A DNA stretch of 11,080 nucleotides from Acholeplasmataceae bacterium (GCA_003518475.1 DOYO01000030.1:39852-50931); one strand, 5' to 3'. Counted from the first letter of the stretch, positions 1-6,783 are shown. Notes: generated by a model from the sequence alone, not told the origin. Numbers and translations are program-made.

Positions 1-419
1 GCTGATAATATTTCATCCTTCGGCGTATTCGCGCCGATATAAGATGCATCAAATCCTTCAAGAAGCAGATAATTGGAAACCATGATTGCACCGATTTCAT
101 GATATTCGAATGAAGGAGTCAAAACAACAATCTTTTTATTGATTTTTTTTACTGTCTCCAGCCTTTTGACAATGTAAAGATAGCTGCTCTCTAGAATAGT
201 GCGGATGATGGATGTGCGGTAATGCTCCTTCCATATGCAAACCTCCTGGTCGTCGGACTTGCAGGAAAATTGAAGCAGGGAGGGTGCCAAAAATTCTTGG
301 TATAGTTCTTCTATCGTTAACGTTTTATTTTCCAATAAACGCATCGCGAATAGAACTGCCTGATCTTTTTTTTCTTCTTCAAGCAGGTTTAGAAATTTTT
401 TATAGTTTTCGTAATTCAT
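1..419 (-). CDS. Cobalamin (B12)-binding domain protein, 3' end cut by window edge
   Basis: The 139 visible codons show the two-part layout of cobalamin-binding modules. Residues 1-90 are a helical cap with LYQEFLAPSL (40-49) and WKEH (63-66). From residue 96 a Rossmann-like B12 domain begins, with VVLTPSFEYHEIG (98-110) and YIGANTP (127-133). EYHEIG fits the (D/E)xHxxG signature, whose His (H107) is the usual lower axial cobalt ligand. The cap keeps the EH pair used by CarH-type photoreceptors, but the Trp lies one residue before it (W-x-EH) and not nine, so light sensing is doubtful. No DNA-binding HTH precedes the cap, so this is not a MerR/CarH regulator by itself. The ATG at 417-419 follows AAGGGG (429-434). 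The gene has its own promoter and lies behind the recA terminator. The C-terminus is outside the window. The family is fairly sure; the role is unknown (sensor, or corrinoid carrier for methyl transfer). Confidence 0.8.
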   Translation of the reverse strand, partial: MNYENYKKFLNLLEEEKKDQAVLFAMRLLENKTLTIEELYQEFLAPSLLQFSCKSDDQEVCIWKEHYRTSIIRTILESSYLYIVKRLETVKKINKKIVVLTPSFEYHEIGAIMVSNYLLLEGFDASYIGANTPKDEILS

Positions 420-428
420 AGAGATATT

Positions 429-466
429 CCCCTTAATTTGTTGATTAATCAACTAAATATATTATA
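429..466 (-). promoter_or_regulatory. Promoter and ribosome binding site of the B12-binding protein gene
   Basis: On the minus strand a consensus -10 TATAAT lies at 461-466, preceded by TGT, which makes an extended -10 (TGn-TATAAT). No good -35 is visible at normal spacing, as is common for extended -10 promoters. Transcription should start near 453-455. The Shine-Dalgarno AAGGGG (429-434) sits 9 nt before the ATG. A perfect palindrome lies between the two. Confidence 0.6.
440..453. promoter_or_regulatory. Perfect 14-bp palindrome at the predicted transcription start (candidate operator)
   Basis: GTTGATTAATCAAC is identical on both strands. It begins 7 nt downstream of the extended -10 box (461-466), so it covers the predicted +1 region of the B12-binding protein gene. 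A dimeric repressor bound here would block initiation. The regulator is not in the window and the motif does not match one I can name. Its operator role is inferred from symmetry and position only. Confidence 0.45.
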
Positions 467-501
467 ACAAATATAAGTTTGTGATTGTGCTCAAAACGCA
501 T

Positions 502-533
502 AAAAAAAACTGCAAAGCATTTTACTTTGCAGT
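502..533 (-). terminator. Intrinsic terminator of recA, stop codon in its loop
   Basis: A perfect 9-bp stem (509-517 with 525-533) encloses a 7-nt loop (518-524). On the minus strand it is followed by a run of T (502-508, with one more T in the stem). The recA TAA stop (522-524) lies in the loop, so the last sense codons form one arm. On the plus strand no T-run follows, so it works only for leftward transcription. Confidence 0.92.
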
Positions 534-1544
534 TGGAGTCAATATTTTCTTGTAGCTGATATGATGATGATCTAAAACCTTTTGGAAAATCTTCTTGTAG
601 ATTTCAGGATGATCAACTAGGTATTGCTTCGCATTTTCTCTGCCTTGTCCGATTTTTTCACCTTCATAAGCAAACCATGCCCCGCTCTTTTGAATCAGAT
701 CGAGCTCTGAAGCGAGATCGACAAGTTCGCCATATTTCGAGATGCCTTCTCCATAGATGATATCCACGCTGACGCTCTTGAATGGTGAAGCTACCTTATT
801 CTTAACGACTTTGATGGTTGTTTTATTTCCGACAATATCTGTTCCATTCTTGATTTGTTCGCTTCTTCTGATTTCCAATCTCACGGAAGCGTAAAACTTT
901 AACGCTCTTCCGCCTGGAGTGGTTTCAGGACTTCCAAACATAACGCCGACCTTTTCACGGATCTGGTTGATGAAAATAGCTACTGTGCCGCTCTTTGAAA
1001 TAGCTCCTGAAAGCTTTCTCATCGCCTGACTCATCAATCTTGCCTGCAAGCCGACATGGGAATCTCCCATTTCGCCGTTGATTTCAGCTTCTGGAACGAG
1101 TGCAGCGACTGAGTCGATGACAATAGCATCCACTGCGCCGCTTCTAATTAAAGCTTCAGCGATTTCCAAAGCCTGTTCACCTGTGTCCGGCTGTGACAAA
1201 ATAAGATTATCGACATCCACACCAAGCGCTTTTGCATACTTGGGATCCAAAGCATGCTCAGCATCGATGAATGCGACATATCCGCCATTCTTTTGAACTT
1301 CTGCGATTGCGTGAAGCGCAAGCGTTGTTTTACCAGAACTTTCCGGTCCATAAATTTCAATGATTCTTCCCTTTGGATAACCACCGATTCCCAATGCAAT
1401 ATCCAAGCTTAATGATCCAGTGGAAATAGCTTCAACATTATGTTCAGCTTCATCCCCAAGTCTCATGACTGCGCCTTTACCGTATTGCTTTTCAATTTGT
1501 TTCATTGCAGCCTCTAGGGCTAACGCTCTTTTATCTTTATCCAT
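522..1544 (-). CDS. recA: Recombinase RecA
   Basis: RecA forms ATP-dependent filaments on single-stranded DNA and drives homologous pairing and strand exchange; where LexA exists it also triggers LexA cleavage. The 340 residues are collinear with the family. Visible landmarks are Walker A GPESSGKT (66-73), catalytic E96 in FIDAEHALD, Walker B VIDSVAAL (142-149), FINQIREK (191-198) and the L2 loop region GSPETTPGGRALKFY (204-218). The ATG is preceded by GGAGG. The gene lies 47 nt downstream of pgsA on the same strand, with no clear promoter between them, so co-transcription is likely. In many Firmicutes cinA sits between these two genes; here it does not. I found no LexA/DinR-type box (GAAC-N4-GTTC) in the gap. 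With comEA and comEC nearby, RecA would also integrate imported DNA. Identification is certain. Confidence 0.99.
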   Translation of the reverse strand: MDKDKRALALEAAMKQIEKQYGKGAVMRLGDEAEHNVEAISTGSLSLDIALGIGGYPKGRIIEIYGPESSGKTTLALHAIAEVQKNGGYVAFIDAEHALDPKYAKALGVDVDNLILSQPDTGEQALEIAEALIRSGAVDAIVIDSVAALVPEAEINGEMGDSHVGLQARLMSQAMRKLSGAISKSGTVAIFINQIREKVGVMFGSPETTPGGRALKFYASVRLEIRRSEQIKNGTDIVGNKTTIKVVKNKVASPFKSVSVDIIYGEGISKYGELVDLASELDLIQKSGAWFAYEGEKIGQGRENAKQYLVDHPEIYKKIFQKVLDHHHISYKKILTPTAK

Positions 1545-1591
1545 GATAGTGTACCTCCATATTATGATAGTTCATGTTTGTTGTTTTTACT

Positions 1592-2161
1592 TTAAATGCT
1601 TTCTAATACAATTTGTTTATTCTTGAAGAAGTAATCAAGACCGCTGATGACTGTAAATAGGATTGCAATCCAGAAAATGATGTTGCCGATCAGTTCAGGG
1701 AGTCCGAAGTCATTGAACAGCATGATGATCAGCGCGATCATGGTTGAAGCCGTTTTAAACTTACCATAGGGCGAAGCAGCGATGACCTTGCCTTTTTCAA
1801 CTGCAAGAAGCCTGATTCCTGTGACTGTGAATTCTCTGATGATGACAATCATTACCGCCCATAAAGGAACTCTATCCGGCATCAGCATCATTAAATATAA
1901 GAATGCCACCATGACCAAGACCTTGTCTGCAATCGGATCTAAGAACTTTCCAAAAGTCGTAATTTGATTATATTTTCTAGCGACATAGCCATCCAGCAAA
2001 TCTGTCAGGGATGCGATGATGAACAGGATGGAAAAGATCAGCTGATTGATATCCATACCAAAAAAGCCGACTGGACTTTGCAGGGGCTTTATATAGATAA
2101 ATACAATCATGATTGGAATCATAAAGACTCTAGTGATAGTGAGTTTATTGGCTGTTGTCAT
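1592..2161 (-). CDS. pgsA: CDP-diacylglycerol--glycerol-3-phosphate 3-phosphatidyltransferase (PGP synthase)
   Basis: This membrane enzyme transfers phosphatidyl from CDP-diacylglycerol to glycerol-3-phosphate, giving phosphatidylglycerophosphate, the committed step to phosphatidylglycerol and cardiolipin. The full CDP-alcohol phosphatidyltransferase signature is intact at residues 54-79: D54, D57-G58, A61-R62, G71, D75 and D79. Several hydrophobic segments are visible (about 10-25, 40-55, 82-95, 100-118, 138-150 and 157-175), as expected for a 189-residue protein of this family. The conserved HTRxx-like start is TITRVFMIPI (8-17). The ATG follows AAGGAAG. The gene heads a probable pgsA-recA unit, a common Firmicute pairing, and is transcribed away from rpsT. 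The next enzyme of the pathway could be the HAD phosphatase YqeG in the same window, which is an inference. The assignment to PgsA and not another CDP-alcohol transferase rests on length, motif and the recA neighbour. Confidence 0.95.
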   Translation of the reverse strand: MTTANKLTITRVFMIPIMIVFIYIKPLQSPVGFFGMDINQLIFSILFIIASLTDLLDGYVARKYNQITTFGKFLDPIADKVLVMVAFLYLMMLMPDRVPLWAVMIVIIREFTVTGIRLLAVEKGKVIAASPYGKFKTASTMIALIIMLFNDFGLPELIGNIIFWIAILFTVISGLDYFFKNKQIVLESI

Positions 2162-2190
2162 TTTGTTACTTCCTTAACCTTTATAACTAT

Positions 2191-2199
2191 ATTTTACCA
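2191..2199 (-). promoter_or_regulatory. Extended -10 promoter for pgsA(-recA)
   Basis: The minus strand reads TGG-TAAAAT (2199 to 2191), an extended -10 element about 30 nt before the pgsA ATG. No convincing -35 is present. It lies back to back with the rpsT promoter. Confidence 0.45.
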
Positions 2200-2216
2200 T
2201 AAATTTGCGTTTCTTG

Positions 2217-2245
2217 TTGCATTTTTGATATGCTTTTGATACAAT
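2217..2245 (+). promoter_or_regulatory. Sigma-A type promoter of rpsT
   Basis: A -35-like TTGCAT (2217-2222) and a -10 TACAAT (2240-2245) are 17 bp apart, with TGA just before the -10 forming an extended element. The start would be near 2252, giving a leader of only about 20 nt, too short for a structured autoregulatory leader. A strong RBS (GGAGGTG, 2261-2267) follows. Confidence 0.7.
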
Positions 2246-2272
2246 AGGTTTGCGCATATAGGAGGTGAAATT

Positions 2273-2533
2273 GTGGCAAATATCAAACAACAAATTAAAC
2301 GTAATAAAACGAATGAAAAACGTCGTTCTCAGAATGCATCTTTCAAATCATCTGTTAAATCCGCTGTTAAAGCTGTTGAAAAAGCAGTAACGTCAAATGA
2401 TAAAGTAAAAGCAGTCGAAACATTATCAATCGCTCATCAGAAATTGGATAAAGGTCTTGCCAAAGGAATTTTTCATAAGAATTTCGTTGCTAGACACAAA
2501 TCTCAACTTGCACAAATGGTTAACACCCTATAA
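2273..2533 (+). CDS. rpsT: 30S ribosomal protein S20
   Basis: S20 is a primary 16S rRNA-binding protein of the 30S subunit. The 86-residue, very basic, helical protein begins MANIKQQIKRNKTNEKRRS and contains VKSAVKAVEKAV and the C-terminal KGIFHKNFVARHKSQLAQ, all typical of the family at full length. The start is GTG, 7 nt after GGAGG, and matches the conserved N-terminus exactly. It is the only plus-strand gene in the window and converges on the holA/exonuclease unit, the same orientation as rpsT relative to holA in Bacillus. It is monocistronic, with its own promoter and terminator. Confidence 0.98.
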   Translation: MANIKQQIKRNKTNEKRRSQNASFKSSVKSAVKAVEKAVTSNDKVKAVETLSIAHQKLDKGLAKGIFHKNFVARHKSQLAQMVNTL

Positions 2534-2534
2534 G

Positions 2535-2564
2535 GATACATCTAAAGGATGTGTCTTTTTTTTT
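2535..2564 (+). terminator. Intrinsic terminator of rpsT
   Basis: An 8-bp stem with one G-T wobble, GATACATC (2535-2542) and GATGTGTC (2548-2555), has a 5-nt loop and is followed by nine T (2556-2564). It begins two bases after the rpsT stop. The T-run overlaps the stop codon of the opposing exonuclease gene. For leftward transcription no T-run follows the hairpin. Confidence 0.9.
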
Positions 2565-3219
2565 AACTTTTCTCTATTTCCCTGTATCCACCCTTTTGGG
2601 CGATGTATTTGACATGGGGAAGCCTGTAACCGGAAACGCCGTAGGTTGCGTTAAATCCGATGACATTTACATATTTCTCAATATTATCGAGCTCCTGGCT
2701 CATTTTTTTTAGCACTTCAAGGGTTGCTTTGATATCATCAAGCGCACGATGGGTGTTGGGTATCTCGATATGATAGGTCGATACCGCATTGTCAAGACGA
2801 TGCGGATAGCGTTGACGGTCTTTATAGATCGCCATCACGTCTAGGATGTCATTTTTGATGGTAAAGTTTCGATCCTTATACTTTTTGAAAAGGCTTGTGA
2901 TAAAGGACAGATCAAACTGGATGTTATAGGCGACAAGAAGCGTATTTTCATCCGTGTACATATTAAAAAGACGATGGCATGCCGTCTCTTGGGGTATTCC
3001 TTCTCTTAGTAGCATTTCATCGGTGATGTGTGTGATTTCGATGATTTTTTCGGGTAGTGGGCGATCTGCCAAGACAAGAGCTGACATTTCTTCAGCAACT
3101 CTGTATTGATCATTCACGCGTTCTAATAGGATTGCTCCTATTTCAATGATTTGATCGCGTTCACCGCTCAGTCCTGTTGTTTCAAAGTCGAAAAGCAGGA
3201 TTTTTTGATGTTTAAGCAT
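2563..3219 (-). CDS. DEDDh 3'-5' exonuclease (DNA polymerase III epsilon/PolC exonuclease-like)
   Basis: This is a stand-alone exonuclease of 218 residues from the DnaQ superfamily. Exo I is LFDFETTGL with D11 and E13, Exo II is YNIQFD with D103, and Exo III is HRALDD with H157 and D162, so all four acidic residues and the general-base His are present. It should be an active two-metal 3'-5' exonuclease. The tail from about 183 (YVNVIGFNATYGVSGYRLP...) lies outside the nuclease fold and I do not recognise it. The gene begins one base after the holA stop and its GGGAG RBS lies within the end of holA, so the two are translationally coupled. Placement next to the clamp-loader delta gene suggests a replication or repair job, but proofreading in this group is normally built into PolC. 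It could instead be an ExoX- or DinG-like trimming nuclease. The fold is secure; the exact role is open. Confidence 0.85.
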   Translation of the reverse strand: MLKHQKILLFDFETTGLSGERDQIIEIGAILLERVNDQYRVAEEMSALVLADRPLPEKIIEITHITDEMLLREGIPQETACHRLFNMYTDENTLLVAYNIQFDLSFITSLFKKYKDRNFTIKNDILDVMAIYKDRQRYPHRLDNAVSTYHIEIPNTHRALDDIKATLEVLKKMSQELDNIEKYVNVIGFNATYGVSGYRLPHVKYIAQKGGYREIEKS

Positions 3220-3220
3220 G

Positions 3221-4168
3221 CTAGGCTCCCAACAGATAGAGCTCTAAGCCGAGCTTCTTGTCAATTTTACCGGACTTAATGTCATAATCAAGCTTGGATA
3301 GTTTTTTAAGATGATTTTCAAGAATGGCGAACGATATTGCCTGCGCATTCTTAACCAGATAGAACGCTCTTCCGCTCTTCATATGGAAATGCTCGGCGAT
3401 TTGATCCTGACGGTATCCCTTGTCGATCAGTAGTTTGGTATGCATGAGTTCTCTGACTTTGCCGACGATGTTATTTAAAATACGTAAGGGATCTTCATTT
3501 CTTGCAACGAGATCATAAAATATTTCAATGGTCTTTGTTTGATTTTTTGAAAGTAACGCATTGGTCAGTTCAAAGATGTTTTCTTCTAAGTTTCTGCTGA
3601 CAAGTAGTAAAACCGCCTTTTCATTGATTTCCTTGGTATCATATGCGAAAAGCATCAGCTTTTCAGCTTCTTGATTGATCAAAGAGAAATCCAGGTTTGT
3701 TCTTTCCAATAAGGATTCGACAGCATCATCCGAGATGGTGTACTGAAACTTCTTGAACATATTCTTAATAAAATCAGGATATTCCTTGCGGTCCATATCC
3801 TTAATCTTTTCTATAAAGGCATATTTGAAAAGAGCTCCGCCAATCACTGATGTTTCTGGTAATAGCTCTGATAAAACGATGATTAAAATGACATCTGGAT
3901 TGGGTTTCTGAAAATAGGATACCCAACTTTTCAGTACAGATTCAGGTTCCTTTTCGATTTCTTGAAGATTTCTAATCACGATGACCTTTTTTTCAGCAAA
4001 AAAAGACACGGTTTGGAGATCCTCCAGGATATCATCGCTTGGATTTTCAAGCAAATCATATTTAAGGATATTAAAAGGATCCACCTTGAATTCTTTAACT
4101 TTTTCTTCAATTGTATGATTCAAAAGAAAATCGTTGGCGCTATGGTATACATAAATGGCTTCGGCCAT
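3221..4168 (-). CDS. holA: DNA polymerase III subunit delta (clamp loader)
   Basis: HolA (YqeN in Bacillus) is the delta subunit of the clamp loader and opens the beta sliding clamp. The 315-residue reading matches the family in length. It shows the N-terminal VYHSANDFLLNHTIEEKVKEF segment, the KKVIVIRNLQEIEKE strand-helix and a C-terminal collar domain (DPLRILNNIVGKVRELMHTKLL ... LDYDIKSGKIDKKLGLELYLL). The start is placed at the ATG at 4166-4168 because AGGGGGT (4176-4182) lies 8 nt upstream and MAEAIYVYHS fits the family. The open frame continues 30 codons further to 4258, but that stretch overlaps comEC and lacks homology-like sequence. The gene starts 34 nt after comEC, the same order as comEC-yqeN in Bacillus, and ends one base before the exonuclease gene. 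Confidence 0.93.
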   Translation of the reverse strand: MAEAIYVYHSANDFLLNHTIEEKVKEFKVDPFNILKYDLLENPSDDILEDLQTVSFFAEKKVIVIRNLQEIEKEPESVLKSWVSYFQKPNPDVILIIVLSELLPETSVIGGALFKYAFIEKIKDMDRKEYPDFIKNMFKKFQYTISDDAVESLLERTNLDFSLINQEAEKLMLFAYDTKEINEKAVLLLVSRNLEENIFELTNALLSKNQTKTIEIFYDLVARNEDPLRILNNIVGKVRELMHTKLLIDKGYRQDQIAEHFHMKSGRAFYLVKNAQAISFAILENHLKKLSKLDYDIKSGKIDKKLGLELYLLGA

Positions 4169-4202
4169 ATTCAATACCCCCTGACTCACTATATCTATTA
4201 TA

Positions 4203-6302
4203 CTAAATCCGTGATTGAAATGGTATATAAACAGACCATTTTTCTTTCTTTTTGTCACTGGTGAAAAGGATGGTTCCCTGAAGGTCCGTTCGATAGATCA
4301 TGACATTATTTTCATAAAGCCTTTGAAGCACCGTTTGACTGGGAAAATCAAACCTGTTTTCATATCCGACAGAGATCACTGCGACACTTGGATTGACATG
4401 GTGAAGAAAGTCTTTTGATGTGGAAGTATCTGAACCATGATGCGCCACCTTCAAGACATCACTATATAAAAGATCACCGTAATAATTGACCAAATCTTCT
4501 TCAACAACCTCTTCAATATCTCCACTAAATAAAAAGATCCGATGATTAATCTCCACTTGAAAAACTAAAGAATTGAGGTTTCTATTTGAATACCTTTTCA
4601 AAGGACTTAGGAAAGTTAGCTCTATATTCCCGCATGTCAATGCATCTCCTGCCTTCAGCCACGATTTTGGAGCTGTGTAAGAAGGATAATCATCGATATA
4701 TGCACTAAGAATCAGTCTATCCACTGAAATCTCTTTCAAGATATCTTTGGATTCTTTGATATGATCATCATCGCTATGGGTGAGGATCAGATAATCGAGC
4801 CTGTAAACTCCACGGTTTATTAGAAATGAACGAGTATATTGGAAACTGTCAATCATCAACTTGCATGTCTTGTTTTCAATATAGATGGAATCCCCTTGAC
4901 CGACATCCAAGAAATACACATAGGTGGTATCCGGTATGCTGAATTTGATGAATGGTGAAGCTAAAATCATGTATATGATCAAACTTCTTTTCATGACAGA
5001 CATCAAAGTCCTTGACCGTAAAAGATAAATCAATGCTGCATAGTATATCAAAATCATATAGCTTTCTAAGTGGGGGAGATGTATCGAAAAGTTTTTTTGG
5101 TTCATCTGGTTGAGGATGAATTCAAACTGAAGAATGAATACATAAAAAAATGAATCCAGTTCAGGAACCAGCATCACGCATATCGAAAACAAAAAGACCG
5201 GTCCGGATAAAATCATAATCAATAACGGTAGCGTGATGATAACCAACAGCGATGCCTGATTCGAAAAAGGGAGAATCACCAAGAAAATCAACGTGCTCAT
5301 GAGCAGTCTTTTTAAGTATCCTTTTTGTCCCTGATAGAGAAATTCTGTCAGATAGAGCATATTGAGAATCAAATACGTGATCAGTACTCCTTGATGGAAA
5401 ATCCAATGGATATTCAATACCACCATCAGAAAAAATGTGATTTGGATTCCATCAAGCTTTGTCAGTTCCAGCTCATACCTCTCATTGATCCATTTGAAAA
5501 TAAACATAATAATGAGCCTCATCACTCCAAATGTAAAGCCGTTCAGATATAAAAACACCAGATATATCAAGAGGGTGAGTATATCCTGCGTTCCCTTTTT
5601 CAAACTCAAATAAAAAAATATCTTTTTCATGATGAGCAAGAGCATGTAAATATGCATTCCGGATACAGAAAATAAATACAGGATTCCCAATTCGCCGAAA
5701 AGATCGTTCTGCTCATCATCAAACGCCTTTTCCCCTAAAATCAAGGCTTTCAAGTAAATCGAAGATTGATGATCAGCAATTCTATCTCCCAAAGCATTCC
5801 TGATTGAAAATAAAGAAGTCTCATGATCAACCTTTCTAATTTCTTCAATCTTGACATACCCTTTAATATTCTTGGATAAATAATATAGCTCCTGATCAAA
5901 ACCAAAGGGTATCGTCTGTGTTCTGAATGGTTTCACTTCACCATTCAGATAAAGAATGTCTCCATTCTCATAAAGATTTGACCCGGTATTCAGTTTGAAT
6001 CTAACGCCCTGATATCTCACAATCAAAACATCATAAGTTTCTTGTTCAATGATTTCAACAACCTTGACTTCCCCTTGAATCCTGTCCGGCACGTCACCTT
6101 CCATCCATAAATAAAACCTGACGAAAACAACCGAAAACAATCCAATCATCAAGATCCATTTCACTTTTTTTCTTGTAAATAACATATATATAGCCAAAAC
6201 CAAAAAAAACCAGGGTTCGCTTAACCCCAGCAAAAAAAACAATACTGCAAATCCTTCGATATGAAAATCATCCCAGTGTGATATAGGGTTTGATTTTCTC
6301 AA
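4203..6302 (-). CDS. comEC: ComEC/Rec2 DNA internalisation channel
   Basis: ComEC carries transforming single-stranded DNA across the membrane. All three family parts are present in 699 residues. Residues 17-65 are membrane segments, leading into an OB-like region at about 75-155. The competence domain spans about 180-450, with ALILGEKAFDD (186-196), FSVSGMHIYM (211-220) and many membrane helices. A C-terminal metallo-beta-lactamase-like domain has DVGQGDS (466-472), THSDDDH (508-514), FSGD (592-595) and KVAHHGS (618-624). These metal-site motifs look intact, so the proposed strand-degrading activity could be retained. One family position is altered: the usual HPS near the C-terminus reads FPS (653-655). 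The start is TTG at 6300-6302 with AGGAGT 9 nt upstream. The next Met is residue 39, inside the first membrane region, so the TTG start is preferred. The gene overlaps comEA by 35 nt. comEB, usually between them in Bacillus, is absent. Confidence 0.96.
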   Translation of the reverse strand: MRKSNPISHWDDFHIEGFAVLFFLLGLSEPWFFLVLAIYMLFTRKKVKWILMIGLFSVVFVRFYLWMEGDVPDRIQGEVKVVEIIEQETYDVLIVRYQGVRFKLNTGSNLYENGDILYLNGEVKPFRTQTIPFGFDQELYYLSKNIKGYVKIEEIRKVDHETSLFSIRNALGDRIADHQSSIYLKALILGEKAFDDEQNDLFGELGILYLFSVSGMHIYMLLLIMKKIFFYLSLKKGTQDILTLLIYLVFLYLNGFTFGVMRLIIMFIFKWINERYELELTKLDGIQITFFLMVVLNIHWIFHQGVLITYLILNMLYLTEFLYQGQKGYLKRLLMSTLIFLVILPFSNQASLLVIITLPLLIMILSGPVFLFSICVMLVPELDSFFYVFILQFEFILNQMNQKNFSIHLPHLESYMILIYYAALIYLLRSRTLMSVMKRSLIIYMILASPFIKFSIPDTTYVYFLDVGQGDSIYIENKTCKLMIDSFQYTRSFLINRGVYRLDYLILTHSDDDHIKESKDILKEISVDRLILSAYIDDYPSYTAPKSWLKAGDALTCGNIELTFLSPLKRYSNRNLNSLVFQVEINHRIFLFSGDIEEVVEEDLVNYYGDLLYSDVLKVAHHGSDTSTSKDFLHHVNPSVAVISVGYENRFDFPSQTVLQRLYENNVMIYRTDLQGTILFTSDKKKEKWSVYIPFQSRI

Positions 6303-6777
6303 GTGTCGCCACTCCTATGTTTTTCACATTCAATAGCTCATCCAAATGCTTGAAATCGCCGTGCGCCTCCCGGTATACGATCAAGGACGCAGCCTTCGTT
6401 TCCGTCATATAAGGAATCTCTAACAAATCTTTAAAGCTCGCTTGATTGATGTTCACTTTGATAACTTCATCAACTGCTTCGACATTCAAGCTGCTCACTA
6501 GAATAGCCCTGCTTGAAGTAATCACTTGAGAGAGCTGCAGCTTGGAAAAATCAGCATCCTCCGTAAATCCCCCAGCATAGATGACCGCTTCAGCTACCGT
6601 CACCTCTTGAAAGAAATGATAGATCCCCGGAAAAACCACAGCTCCTTGAATTTCCACCTGGATCATTTCCAAAGAAACAGCCCCCGTATCGACATATTCA
6701 ATATCCTCTGTTCTTGGAAAAAGCCATATCCATCCCAAAATAACAAGGATGAATGTCATGATGATTGCCTGTTTCAT
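6268..6777 (-). CDS. comEA: ComEA, membrane-anchored DNA receptor for competence
   Basis: ComEA binds incoming double-stranded DNA outside the membrane and hands it to ComEC. The 169 residues show an N-terminal membrane anchor (about 3-20), an SLBB domain (about 40-95, VEIQGAVVFPGIYHF ... VAEAVIYAGGFTEDAD) and a C-terminal tandem helix-hairpin-helix (108-168, VNINQASFKDLLEIPYMTETKAASLIVYREAHGDF ...). The first hairpin, normally GIG, reads YMT (123-125), while the second keeps NIG (153-155). This may weaken one of the two DNA contacts. The ATG follows GGAGG by 7 nt, but that RBS sits inside a predicted hairpin. The gene starts a new transcription unit after the yqeM terminator and overlaps comEC. 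Size and layout are typical of Firmicute ComEA. Confidence 0.95.
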   Translation of the reverse strand: MKQAIIMTFILVILGWIWLFPRTEDIEYVDTGAVSLEMIQVEIQGAVVFPGIYHFFQEVTVAEAVIYAGGFTEDADFSKLQLSQVITSSRAILVSSLNVEAVDEVIKVNINQASFKDLLEIPYMTETKAASLIVYREAHGDFKHLDELLNVKNIGVATLEKIKPYITLG

Positions 6778-6783
6778 CTTTTT

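Noticed and set aside
212..421. Plus-strand open frame of 69 codons opposite the B12-binding protein gene
   Set aside because: It has no RBS or recognisable domain and lies entirely antisense to a minus-strand frame with clear B12-domain motifs.
1543..1571. 8-bp direct repeat ATGATAGT, 21 bp apart, around the recA RBS
   Set aside because: Two helical turns of spacing is suggestive, but one copy includes the recA start codon, and the repeat is short and may be chance.
1545..1591. LexA/DinR SOS box before recA
   Set aside because: A GAAC half-site occurs but no GTTC partner lies 4 nt away.
4169..4258. 30-codon N-terminal extension of holA to an upstream ATG
   Set aside because: It overlaps the comEC 3' end, lacks family-like sequence, and the internal ATG at 4166-4168 has a strong RBS and fits HolA N-termini.
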